From Spirodela intermedia (taxonomy: Eukaryota > Streptophyta > Magnoliopsida > Alismatales > Araceae), in assembly GCA_902729315.2 (NCBI GenBank), contig LR746268.1, positions 589,001 through 653,000 on the forward strand: a DNA stretch of 64,000 nt. Direction: 5' to 3'. Positions 34,541 through 45,100 of this stretch are shown piece after piece. A model generated the notes under the pieces. The model was not told where the DNA came from. It saw only the letters and a program-made list of their open reading frames with translations, and ran no database searches. Position 1 is the first letter of the stretch, and every line of letters begins with the position of its first letter. The position numbers were made by a program, and so were the translations under genes.

Positions 34541-35413
34541 TCACCTTGAAGATCGAGCTAAGAGCTGCTCCACCAACTTGTCCAGGGCTTCCTTCATCCA
34601 CTGCTGCTTGCAGGACTTCTGGACCTCCGCCACCGAGACCCACAGCCGCCGCCGGCTGCTTTTCTCCGGCCAGGCATGGAGCTCCGTCGTCACTCTCATG
34701 GGGAACATGTACCCCTCCTTGCAGGAGTCTTTCGTCTTGCTCTTGAAGACCCACATGCCGAGCTGACCCTGCAAGAAATTTTCGAGCTACTGTGAGATTT
34801 CTGAGGATTAGGGGAAGAACATGGATATGGCGGATTGATTCATCTGATATGATCCGAGTTGGGGAATGATTTTAGGGGCAAAAATGGCGGATTGATTATT
34901 CCAGGGAGGAGGAGAACCGACCTCGATGTGACCCTTCACGCCTGCTTCCTCCACGGCCTCCCGAGAAGCCGCCCCTTCGATGGTTTCGTCGCTCTCCCAT
35001 CCTCCCTGAAAGATGGCCGCGGAATTTTTAGGGTTTCGAAATCTATGCATTGGAGAGATAAAGAGGAGGAAGAAGATGGAGACGGAGTGGGGGAGATGTT
35101 CAGGGTTGAAGAGGCCTCGTCTACCTTGGGGAACATGATATCGTGCCCCTTCTGGGAGCTGATGATGAGGACCTGCAGCGCCTGGCCGATCTCGTCCCGG
35201 CGAGGATTATCCACCTTCAATCTGTAGGGGATGCATCTGTTGCAAGGGGAAATCATTCAGCAATCGCAGCCATGGAGATTGATCGAGCTTCTGAAATGGA
35301 ATACCCATCTAGGGTTTCCATCGGAGATGGAGAGCTAACCCGACGACGAGACGATGGCCCTGGTCGTTGTACCTCTGCAAATCCCTCCCCCGGCGAGCAA
35401 CAAGGGCGACCAT
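34541..35413 (-). CDS. Nudix hydrolase (NUDT12/13/17/18-like), 4 exons
   Basis: Nudix enzymes hydrolyse nucleoside diphosphates linked to another moiety; this small plant subgroup resembles diphosphoinositol-polyphosphate/Ap-n-A hydrolases. Exons: 35413-35340, 35236-35125, 35005-34922, 34768-34541. Phases fit and give 165 aa. The start MVALVARRGRDLQRY and junction VVGCIPYRLK are as in relatives. The complete Nudix box at residues 63-85 reads GGWESDETIEGAASREAV then EEAGV, fitting G-x5-E-x7-REUxEExGU with every catalytic residue present. C-terminal GYMFPMRVTTELHAWPE is also conserved. The gene lies between the intact PPR gene and its pseudogene copy. Subcellular site and substrate are not shown by the sequence. 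Confidence 0.92.
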
Positions 35414-36345
35414 TCTCTCTGCGATGAACTCGAATCCCCCAAAATCCACAGAAACCAGAGAGCCAAATCCGAAAATCCTAGCCGGGCTTAATCCTCCGCC
35501 TCTGCAACTCCCTCTTTTCACCAGGATCTCCAGGTAGCTGCTGGTGCTGGTGATGATGAGCAGACGACTTAGCGAGGATAATTACCGTTCCTCCGCTTTT
35601 TAGAGATGTGGCTCGTACGCGGTGGCCACGGGAGAACGCGGGATCTGAATTTAATACAGAGTCAACGGTGGGACCCAAAATTTTCCATGTCGGCAAGTGG
35701 GTCCTCCTTTTATTAACCCCGTTTTTCCGTTGTTATGACGCGAAGTTACTCATGCACACTCGGATTTGGTGATGAAATAAATAAGGAAAAAAAATAAATT
35801 CCCGCGGTTTAGTGAGAGTTGTGGGCCCACTGACTGAAGTCAATGCATGTGGGGCCGGCCTTGGGCCCATCGAGATCAACGTGATAAAGTGGGCCCCGCC
35901 CAACAACTGATTCATATCTGTCGGTCCCAATGCAAACTTTGACCTTTCCTTCTGCGGGCGGCTGGGATTTTGGCGGGACTCACCGCCGCGAATCCACGTA
36001 CGCAAGTGGCCGTCGTGCATCAGCCGCCACTCGGTTACAGTAATCGTTATCACGCGTCATTGCCGCTATGGCTGCCACGTTGCGGTGTGTTAACGCGCCC
36101 CCACTGACGCCACTCGGATAGAAAGCCCATGGTCAGGCTTACATCCAGGCTCATTAAACATCCTTTGACTGCAGCACATTGGGGAGGATAATTGATGGGC
36201 TCATTATGGCCCATTAACGTCAACCTTCTAACTGCTTCTGGTAGATTTGAACATTTCTCTCGAAAGAGGGACCACGTTCAGGCCTATCTTCATTTCGGGG
36301 GCCCGTTTCTGAAGGCCCATTCACATCCCTATTACCAGGGCCATA
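35414..36345. other. Nudix upstream region; left part of segmental duplication copy B
   Basis: No gene recognised. 35884-36065 is shared with 31583-31751. It includes an E2F-like TTTTGGCGGGA at 35968-35978. Multiple GGCCC/TGGGCC motifs may be promoter elements of the Nudix gene. Confidence 0.45.
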
Positions 36346-36945
36346 AGTATCTTTAATGGGCCGCGGGACAATTAGCGGTGGTGGGCACCATCAGCAGCCA
36401 CCTTGGTCCTCGAAGACGACAGCTTGAGGCCCATCTTAACTTCTGGGCTTGATTATGTCGGCCCATTACAAAAAAGGATAATTAATCGGCCCATTTCATA
36501 TATGTGCCCGATTCAAAGGCCCATTAACATTTCTCTGGAAAGGGTATAATCAGTGGGCCATGTGAAGGCCCATATTAATATCGGGCCTGATTTATAAAGG
36601 CCCATATGCATCCTTAAAGGCCGGGGGATAATTAGCGGCTGTGGGCCCCATCAGCAGCTATCTTGGTCCTCAAGACGACGGCTTGGGGCCCATCTTAACT
36701 TCCGGGCTTGATTACGTTAGCCCATTTACAAACGGATAATGAATAGGCCCATTTCGTATATGCGCCTGATTCAAAAGGCCCATTAACATTCTCTCTTGAA
36801 ATATGGATAATCAGTGGGCCCTGTTCAGGCCCAACTTCATGCCGGGCCAATGTTTTTTAACGGTCCATTATAATTCCCCTACCTAGAGACTTATCAGGTC
36901 CATCAGCATCCATATGGGCCGCGGGGACAATTACTGGGGCCCTCA
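36346..36945. repeat. three-copy direct repeat (~260-300 bp) abutting the PPR 3' end
   Basis: Units begin near 36346, 36607 and 36905. Each has GGACAATTA/GGATAATTA followed by a CATCAGCAGCCACCTTGGT-like block (36389-36407 in unit 1, diverged in unit 2) and then, in the full units, CTTAACTTC, GGGCTTGATTA and CCCATTAACATT. In the third, partial unit the CAGCAGCCACCTTGGT block is the end of the PPR coding sequence with its stop codon. Every unit carries several GGCCCA/TGGGCC motifs. Confidence 0.75.
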
Positions 36946-38544
36946 TCAGCAGCCACCTTGGTGGTGCTCGAGGCGGACGACGGCTTCCAGGTGGCTGAGA
37001 ATTTCATAAATCTGCTCCATCTGGGGGTGCAAAGCATCGAAGATCTTGAAGGCGTGGACTGCGCCGCCAACCTCGATCCAGCTGAAAGCAGTCGTCTTCT
37101 TCACTCCGGCGTCCCTCATCACAGTTCTCACCCTCGCCATCTCCTCCCACCTTCCCGACTCTGCATAGATGTTCGACAGCATCACGCCGGCGGCGCCGCC
37201 GGGGAGGTCGAGCTGGGCAGGCACGGCGTCGGGGAGATGGGTCCGGCAGGCGGCGAGGAGGGCTCCCCGGACTTGCTCCGGGGGCGGCGCCGGCGTGCCG
37301 GTGACGAGGAAGAAGGCCTCCTGGAGGCGGCCTGCTCTGCCCAGAAGGTCCACCATGCAGGAGAAGTGCTCGCCGGAGGGGAGGAGGCCATGATCTTCGG
37401 CCATGGATTGGAAGAGCCAGCGGGCTTCGTCCACCATTCCGGCGTGGTTGCAGGCGGAGAGGGCGGCGGTTAGCGTGATCCCGTTGGGCTTCTCGCCGGA
37501 GGCCTCCATGCGGCGGAGCAGGCGGAGGGCTTCCTCGCCGTCGCCGTGGGCGCCGTGGGCGAGGATCACCGCGTTCCACAGGGCGGCGTCCTTGTCGCCG
37601 GCGAGCTCGAACAGGTGGCGCGCATGACTGAGCTTCCCGCACTTGCCGTACATGTCCACGAGCGCGGTGACCACGAAGAGGTCCCCTTCAAGAGCCCTCC
37701 TGAGGGCGAAGCCATGCGCCGCCGCGCCAGAGCTCAGCACCGCTGACCTCGATAACAGCGGCAAGATGGTGCAGATGGTGGCGCAGTCGGGGGTCACGCC
37801 GGCGGCCTGCATGAGGCGGAACTGGCAAAGGGCTTGCGCCGCCATGCCGCCGCGGGCATATCCGGCGACGAGGGCGTTCCACGCGGCGGCGCTGACCTGC
37901 AGGCCCGAAGCTCTCATCTCGGAGAAGAGCCTCATGGCCTCTCCATGCTCCCCATTCCTCAAGAACCCATCCACCATTGTCGTCCAAAGAACAAGATCTC
38001 GGTGAGGCGTTTGGGCAAACACCTTCTGGGCATGATCTGGGCGGCTGAATTTCAGGTAGAAATGGACGAGATCGGTGGCGAGATGGAGGTCTGGTTCTGA
38101 TCCAGTAACCAGGAGGTGGGCATGGAGGAGAAGCCCCGATCGGGCCCAACCCAGATCGGAGCAGCCTCTGAGGAGCACGCTGAAGGTTATGGCGTCATGG
38201 AAGATCTTTGCAGTGGTGGGCGGAAGAGAGAGAGAGTAGAGATCGAGCGCTGATCGGAGCTGTCCGCCATCGACGTGAGCTTTGAGGATGCAGTTGAATG
38301 CTCTGGTGGTTGTTGCAGGCATGAGCTCGAAGGATTTGCGGGCATGGCGGAGATTCAGGAGGCGTCCGTAGGAGGAGATGAGCTTGCAGGAGAGGACGGG
38401 CTTCCTCCAGAGGCCGGTGGTGTGAATTAGGGCGTGGGTTCGCCGGAGGAGGGAGGAGGAAGACGATGCAGCGGCCCGGTTGAGAGCGTGGAGGAGGAGC
38501 TCGTAGGGTTCGACGAGAGGTCGCCGCCCCTCGGCCTTCCTCAT
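36946..38544 (-). CDS. PLS-type pentatricopeptide repeat protein with E-type C-terminus
   Basis: PPR proteins bind organellar RNA; the PLS class usually guides C-to-U editing in mitochondria or plastids. Intronless 532-aa frame. Repeat landmarks in order: CKLISSYGRLLNLRHARKSF, RAFNCILKAHVDGG, LVHFYLKFSRPDHAQKVF, LWTTMVDGFLRNGEHGEAM, AWNALVAGYARGG, TALVDMYGKCGKLSHARHLF, LWNAVILAHGAHGDGEEALR and FSCMVDLLGRAGRLQEAFF. The end has ML SNIYAESGRWEEMARVR and FSWIEV, an E-type motif, with no DYW domain, so editing would need a partner deaminase. No obvious transit peptide at this start. The gene is GC-rich. A truncated duplicate lies at 31752-32416. Its last codons belong to a direct repeat. Confidence 0.93.
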   Translation of the reverse strand: MRKAEGRRPLVEPYELLLHALNRAAASSSSSLLRRTHALIHTTGLWRKPVLSCKLISSYGRLLNLRHARKSFELMPATTTRAFNCILKAHVDGGQLRSALDLYSLSLPPTTAKIFHDAITFSVLLRGCSDLGWARSGLLLHAHLLVTGSEPDLHLATDLVHFYLKFSRPDHAQKVFAQTPHRDLVLWTTMVDGFLRNGEHGEAMRLFSEMRASGLQVSAAAWNALVAGYARGGMAAQALCQFRLMQAAGVTPDCATICTILPLLSRSAVLSSGAAAHGFALRRALEGDLFVVTALVDMYGKCGKLSHARHLFELAGDKDAALWNAVILAHGAHGDGEEALRLLRRMEASGEKPNGITLTAALSACNHAGMVDEARWLFQSMAEDHGLLPSGEHFSCMVDLLGRAGRLQEAFFLVTGTPAPPPEQVRGALLAACRTHLPDAVPAQLDLPGGAAGVMLSNIYAESGRWEEMARVRTVMRDAGVKKTTAFSWIEVGGAVHAFKIFDALHPQMEQIYEILSHLEAVVRLEHHQGGC

Positions 38545-38902
38545 GGGGGGCCGGCGGCACCGCCGGTTCTCCGGTGGGGTTTCGCCGTCGGGTTTCAGAG
38601 GCTTCCTCCGCGCCCATGGAGGAGCGGGGAACTCGGTCGAAGTAGTCCTGCTAGATTCTCCTACCTCAGTTGCTCCGCAGTATGAGGAATGGCTTCTTTT
38701 ATGTTATGGCTTCCTCCGCAGTTTGAAAAATAGCCTTTTTCGCAGGGTGCAGAGAGTTATGCTAACTATTCACGTATGAGAGTTCTAGAGAGAGAGAGAG
38801 AGAGATGTGGCGCAGAATGTAGGTAGCATGAGAACCTAGAAAGCATAGAGTCATATCCTTTCTTGCTACCTCCATCTCCCATGATTACACCACTGGCCAG
38901 AG

Positions 38903-38960
<58 letters not shown>

Positions 38961-39038
38961 CCTACACCTAATTTTATCTACTTGTTCACATATATTTCGA
39001 TTTGGCTTTAAGGATCATGCTAGACAGAGAAAGAAAGA

Positions 39039-39133
<95 letters not shown>

Positions 39134-39722
39134 CACAATTTCAGTGTATGATGCAGACATGTCATAGTGCTGTGATTCCAGCATTTTTCCTGCAATATGG
39201 GGCCGGCAAATTTAGAAATTAAACGAATACCTGAAAATTCGGCGAAGAAAAAAAATATATTTTGAGAAAATCGAAAATACCAAGATTTTCCAAAGAAAAC
39301 CAGGCAAATTGGATCCACCGAGGTTGCATGCCACCGGCGGTTGACTTTTTAACAGGACCTCAACAATAATTATACAACATTGATAGGATTAAAAAATCGG
39401 ACAATTAATTCCACCCATTGTCGTTGACTTTGATTTAGCTTGTGCACAAATGCCGGAATTAAAAATAGCAAAAAAAAAAAAGAAAAGCTCCAGGATAAAA
39501 AGATAACAGACGACTTTTCTTTGAAGCTCTGATTGACTTTAAACCCATGAATCTAATCACATGATTCAATCAATGCCCTCTAATCTTAGACTTTAACATA
39601 GGATTATAATCGGAAATAATAATATTCAGACCAAGTTAAGCAGATGGGCATTAAATCCGTGCCTTCTTTCGGTGTTAGACTAGTGGGAACCATCAAAGTC
39701 AACGTTTTTTTCGTGGACCAGC
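38545..39722. other. PPR upstream region, duplication boundary and spacer before the SET exon
   Basis: 38545-39178 is shared with 32417-32983. It includes a GA run at 38788-38806, CT at 38902-38944 and a long GA array at 39043-39129. Beyond about 39178 the two copies diverge. 39180-39722 is AT-rich with no gene recognised. Confidence 0.5.
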
Positions 39723-40550
39723 TTACCGATTGAGGAAAGCTTCTTTTGGCAGCACCTTGACTCTTCTAGTCAGCTCTCGCATTAAATCCACAATCATTAA
39801 TTTCTTCTGCAGTCTAAACTCCACTGCTAATCTCGTTGACTCCGATATATCGCCTTTCAGAATGGATTCATCCTCCATGATCTTGGTGGGGAAGTGCTGC
39901 AGAGAGATGACGCAGAGGGCAATGAGTGTACGGAGGGCCTTACCCTCAGCTGAGGCTCCCAGGGGAGCCTCAGCTGACAGTGACATCAAGGTGCTTAGAT
40001 CAGACTTTTGAGCTGCTTCTCGGTCGTCTGAGAGGACAGCCCTGAAGGCGGCCAGCAGACGCCCGTCGACTTTTTCCTCACCTCCCAAGTTGACCTGTAC
40101 CAAAAGGGCAGAAGTCAACGGTCGTAACATCTTTAAGGAGACGCTGGGCAGCTGTGACAGGATCCGGTTTTCAAATGGACAGAAACAGAAATGCTCATAT
40201 GCCTGAATTTCCCAGGATGGAAGTAGGGGAGATTCTTGGCATGGGATGAAAGCATGCACAGGTGTTGGTGAAGTGGAGAAGGCGACCTTGAGAAAAGCTC
40301 CATCTCCATGTAAATTGAGCTGGGATAGAATCTCTCTCTGCCATTCGGTCGGGGATGAGAAGCTCGGAGAAGGTACTCCTGCAGCGATAGCAGCAGCATC
40401 CAGAAGAACTCCATCATATTTCAATTCCACATGGTCGTGCGGGTTTGAGGAGATCACAAATCCGTAATCGAGAAGAAAAAAGTCGTTGGTCAAACTCCCA
40501 TAGTTCAGAGTCACCGGGACATCTGTCTCAATTGATGTTTTGGAAACCAC
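39723..40550 (-). CDS. 3' exon of a SET-domain / Rubisco-LSMT-substrate-binding methyltransferase (5' part not found)
   Basis: 275 codons plus stop, beginning at a splice acceptor (CCAG|GTGG at 40550) with no start codon. First residues VVSKTSIETDVPVTLNYGSL, then NDFFLLDYGF, are the end of a SET domain (the N-Y-G and D-Y-G-F motifs of Rubisco-LSMT-like enzymes). The remainder fits the helical Rubisco LSMT substrate-binding domain, with LSTLMSLSAEAPLG, ALCVISLQHFPTKIMEDES and a basic tail. Such proteins methylate lysine in plastid or other targets. The N-terminal half (most of SET) should lie at higher coordinates, but I see no candidate exon before or beyond the repeat-rich block that follows. 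Either a very long intron or a truncated gene. Confidence 0.75.
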   Translation of the reverse strand: MVSKTSIETDVPVTLNYGSLTNDFFLLDYGFVISSNPHDHVELKYDGVLLDAAAIAAGVPSPSFSSPTEWQREILSQLNLHGDGAFLKVAFSTSPTPVHAFIPCQESPLLPSWEIQAYEHFCFCPFENRILSQLPSVSLKMLRPLTSALLVQVNLGGEEKVDGRLLAAFRAVLSDDREAAQKSDLSTLMSLSAEAPLGASAEGKALRTLIALCVISLQHFPTKIMEDESILKGDISESTRLAVEFRLQKKLMIVDLMRELTRRVKVLPKEAFLNR

Positions 40551-42286
40551 CTGGATTAGTTCAGAACAAAAAAAAGGGATCGTCTCAGTCGAATAAATAT
40601 AATAAAATCAAGGAAATATCATACAATATAAGATTTAAAAAACACATAGGATAGGATGTTGAAGTTAAGTGGAACTTCAGTTGGTGTCGAATGGACCCTT
40701 GACAGATTGAACTAACAGAAAATTTATGCAGACATTTCTTAGAGAGAGAGGTCAATGCAGGCCAGTGGCATGAGCCCGGTCAGATCTCCATCAGATGGAT
40801 CTCATGGGCTCATATCTCTGTATCATTTCCAAATATACATTGTGCATTTTTTCAGAGTCTATGAATCCGCAAAGTCACCATTGATGTTGATGACACCATG
40901 ACCGGCTACCAATACCAAGAAGGGACGGCGCTGATGATGAGGAACGAAATGAGTGCAGGCAGATGGAAGTAGAGATGAGTCAGATGTGAAGAAAAATAAA
41001 GGACAAATGGCGTAGGGTGCCAACTAAAATTTCTGTGGATGTATTTAAATTGCGTTTCAAAACAGTTTATGGGTAGGGTGTATTTAATTGGGTAAGATTT
41101 TGATTGAATTATGTGCATACGTATTTTTATGTGAGAATTTTTTTTAGATCTAGAAAAGGGAAAATCAGGAATTTTTCCCTTAGAAATCAGGTATTCAAAA
41201 ATATTTTAAATCTGTGGATCCAAAAGAAAGATTTACATGGGAAAAAAAGGCAACGAAAAGCTCACTTCGATTCATCAACACAACCCTCTAGAGCAGTACA
41301 TTAAAAAAAAAAAAAACTTCTTGTCTGAAGGATGCCAACTAAAATATCTCCTTAGAGATCATGCAAAGTGCTTTGGGTCAAGAAAGGCTTGAAGGAAGAG
41401 AGGGGAGCACAACCTATTCCAACCCAATATCTCCTCAACCTCACTCTCTAAGATGAGCCATAAATTTGAGATCTAATGGGCACCCAAGAAAAGGAAGGAA
41501 GGAGAAAAGGCATGCGAAGATAATAGGAAAAGGGAGAGGGTTCTTTTGAGAAATGCATCCATGTGTATAAAACCTCTTTTTCTTTTCTTTTGACATTATG
41601 TTAAAGATTGCCCTAACAGAGGCTGGCCGTAGGAAAAAGCTTTCCTAAGATCCAGATTGATAAATTTGAATGGAGGTGAATTATTGTGAAGTTTGTTCTT
41701 CATCTTTCAAGTGTGTTTTTGCTGGAGAAACCGCCTAGTCTGGGCAAAATATACAGACCCAAGGTATGCACTTCAGATCATGAAATTCATAGTTTTATCT
41801 TATGGTATCCAATAAGATTGGTTCTTCCTATCTTCTTTCCCATTCCTCAGAAAATCAAACCCTAGTCTGTCCTTTCCTCTTGAGATCGTATATATCTTTA
41901 TTTTTGCAGGAAGATCAAGATCTCCTTGAACCTCTTATCTTTCATCATCTTCTCCTCTTTCAAATCATTCCCCTAAGCCCTAAGTATAAGCATCTAAAAT
42001 ATCTCTAAGTTTTAAAATCAGAATCTTGATTTTCTTGGAATAACTCACAATCACGAAAATCAAGATTCTCGTTCTTCCATTACTCTCTCCTCTCCATCTT
42101 ATTTCTCTAATCCCTTACCAATATCTCTAGCTTAGACCATATTAGAAATATAAATCCCATTTCCTTGAGGATCGACCCCCTACTTGGCCTATTCCAATAA
42201 GAGAATAAATCAGTCGAGAAAAAAATAAATATAAATATTTTGTATAAACTCAAAGCATAACAACGACTATAAAAACCTAAATTTGA
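40551..42286. other. intergenic or intronic; possible remnant of a retroelement LTR/leader at the right end
   Basis: No exon recognised. A block GTGCCAACTAAAAT / ATGCCAACTAAAAT recurs at about 41017 and 41331. 42165-42286, starting with TTGAGGATCGACCCCCTACT, resembles sequences found near the 5' LTR end of plant Ty3/gypsy elements. No LTR pair could be matched. Confidence 0.35.
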
Positions 42287-45100
42287 GTTTATCAGAGGTT
42301 TTGTGGGTTACATTATAAGAAAAGATATTTCACTAAACTATATGGGTGATCAACTAGATGAGGTAAGCTTGAAAGCTATGAGATATATTATAATACAACA
42401 TAAGGAAGAAAAATTATATTTTTCACACATTTGCTAAGATTGAGGAAAAAAGTGATAAAATCACAATGGATACCTGGGGTTATTTCAAGTAATTCTTACT
42501 AGCACCACTTAACTATCATAACCCATACAAGGTGTGTTGAGTAAACTCATCCTCTATTCTTATCCATAAAAAATGTCTTGTGTCCCTTAAGATTAACTCA
42601 TGTGATGATTAAGTTTTGTGTGATGTTCTATCAATAGAAATAGAAAGTATTATATTAGGAACATCATGACTATAGATTGATATGTGACACAAAATAGAGA
42701 GTCTAACATGTGTGTTCCTTTGTGTGCAATTGTAAACAATTCACTTAAGATTCTCATCAACCCCATCTATCTAATTGTGATAAACCATCTCCTACCAAGG
42801 GTTTGTACTCGATTAATAAAAATAGATTTCAAAAAATAAATAAATATGAAGTATTATTGTACATTGTTTTGATAAGAGTAATTGTCAATGATCTTAAAAA
42901 CTAGAAATACCTGCAAAAGTATCTATTCTTCATAGCGAGTTTCAAGATGTCCAATTTTAAAACTTTCTAAACCAATTACCCTTAAGACTAGTTGTGATTA
43001 ACTTAGACTCGAAATATACCTTGCTCAACTTGTCTCATTCAAGACTTTTAGTTCTACTAAGTATAAGGAATTAAAGAGATAAATTATGAAGATTTTAAAG
43101 AAGGGTTTAATTAGTCTTTGTGCCATATATACACTATTCACACCAAAGAAAGATGGATCTTAGAAGATGTGTGCGAATAGTTGAACAATCAACAAGATCA
43201 CAATTGAATACCACTTTTTCATTTTATGCTTAGATGATATGCTAGACATGGTGACAATGGACATCCACTTTTCTAAAATTAACCTTAATATTTATTATCA
43301 TGAAATCTATATAAAATATGAAAATAAGTGAAAAATATTTTTTGAGATCAAAGAAGACTTATATGAGTGATTGATTATGTAATTTCAATTAATCAATACC
43401 TTGAGTACCCTTATGAAATTAATAACTCAAGTAATAAGACTATTTATTAGCATATTTATTATTATATATTTTGGTAACATTCTTATTTATAGTCAAATTA
43501 TGGAAGATACTTAGTGCTTTACATAGGATGTGTGAGATAGTTAGGAATGTGAGTTTATATACTAACCCTAGAAAGTGTGTTTTTATAATTAATCATGTCA
43601 TTCTAAGTTTTTGTGATTTCTTTAGAGGGTGTTTTTGTTGACTCTTAGAAAGTCAAGGTCACCACAAAATGGCCTTAATCAAATAGCCTCCATGATGTTC
43701 GAGGCTTTCATAAGTTAGAGACATTGTACTATTATTTCATTTGAAATTTTATCACCATTATAACTTTTACCATTGATTTATGAAGTGAGCAATCAAGTGG
43801 ACCAAGATTACTATTAATGTAGTTTATGAGATGAAATAGAGAATGACTTGTACACATGTACTCATACTTTCTATTTTTTTTGGGGTGTTGAAAGTAGTTT
43901 GTAATGTTTGAAGAATATTTATTGAAGGAATGTTTTTTCAAAAGGATCACCTTATAATCTTCTTTAGTAAGAAAACTTCATATGTCAAATTAAACAATTA
44001 TATATATAAGTAAAAATTCTGTAGCATTGTTTAGACTTTGTATTATTAGAGTCATTAATTATTGCCTAAAAAAATATGCTTACTCTAATTATGAGGCCTT
44101 ATGCTACCTTAACTCTTAAAAGAAATTAAAACTCTAACATTGTCATTGAATCGAAATTCTCAAAATAGGCTCCTTAATTCTTAAGCATAATTTAAGGGTT
44201 CATAATTTAATTACATATATTTAGTTATTTTGAATTAATCTATTATTTATACTAAGTGTTGCAGTAATTAATTGTGAGAGTATGAAATTGACTAGTGAAG
44301 GTTGTTGAGACTTTAGTAAGGTAACTACAATAGTTAGAGAAGGTCAATCAGAAAAGTTCAGTGATTATATACTTCATAGTAAGTATTTATTTTGAAGGTA
44401 TCATCTTCGTGTGCTATATATTATAAGAACTGAGTTGTAATTTTTCATAGCCTTTTACCCTCTAATTCATGATAAATTGTAAGTGATGAATAAGATTTTA
44501 AGAAATCTTTTGAGATGTTTAGTTGGTGAATATTTAGGGACTTTTGATTTAATTATCTCTTGACTTGAGTTTATGTATACTAATTATGTTAATTGAATCA
44601 TATGATAGAGATATAGTTTTGATAATTATATGTGAAATTTCACTAATAATAGATTATTTAATATTTATAGTTTTTTTATGTATGACAAGCATATGTTTCA
44701 AATATTTAACACATTCAACATAGTTATTACATGAATTATTTTTATTAAATAATTTTATATAATTAAAAATCAAATCTAAGATATTAATAGTTGAGATAAA
44801 GTGATTATTACCTTATGAGTACTCGAGCATAAAAGAGTATCAATTGAAAAATTATCTTCCAATGAAATAATTAATATATGATTACATGGGTGTAAGTCAA
44901 AGAAAATCAGGCAAAATATCTTATTTTTGATTATATATTTATATAACCATATTATGTATATTAAGTCATCAGGAAAATGATAAAAAGAATGAGATATTAA
45001 AATTTCAAAATATTTTGATAGTGACATATTAACTACTAATGTGAAAAAAGTGTGAGGGTAAACTTAATGATTTAGATATGCAGTGTACATTCAATTATTT
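42287..45100 (+). mobile_element. heavily decayed Ty3/gypsy retrotransposon (pol relic)
   Basis: A primer-binding-like TTTATCAGAGG at about 42288 is followed by a recognisable but broken pol. The frame around 43141 reads TPKKDGS, followed by a diverged LDDML motif near 43231, a FSKI motif, and an RT active-site region reading YFGNILIYS near 43473, where the two catalytic aspartates are replaced. Later an integrase-like LVGEYLGTFDLII at about 44521 is visible. Many in-frame TGA, TAG and TAA codons, at positions where relatives have Trp, Arg or Gln, fit C-to-T decay after methylation. Gag is missing or unrecognisable, and no 3' LTR was found. Non-functional. Confidence 0.65.

Noticed and set aside
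37004-38149. Several 70-210-aa frames overlapping the PPR gene on both strands
   Set aside because: Shadows of the GC-rich PPR coding sequence; none has family features.
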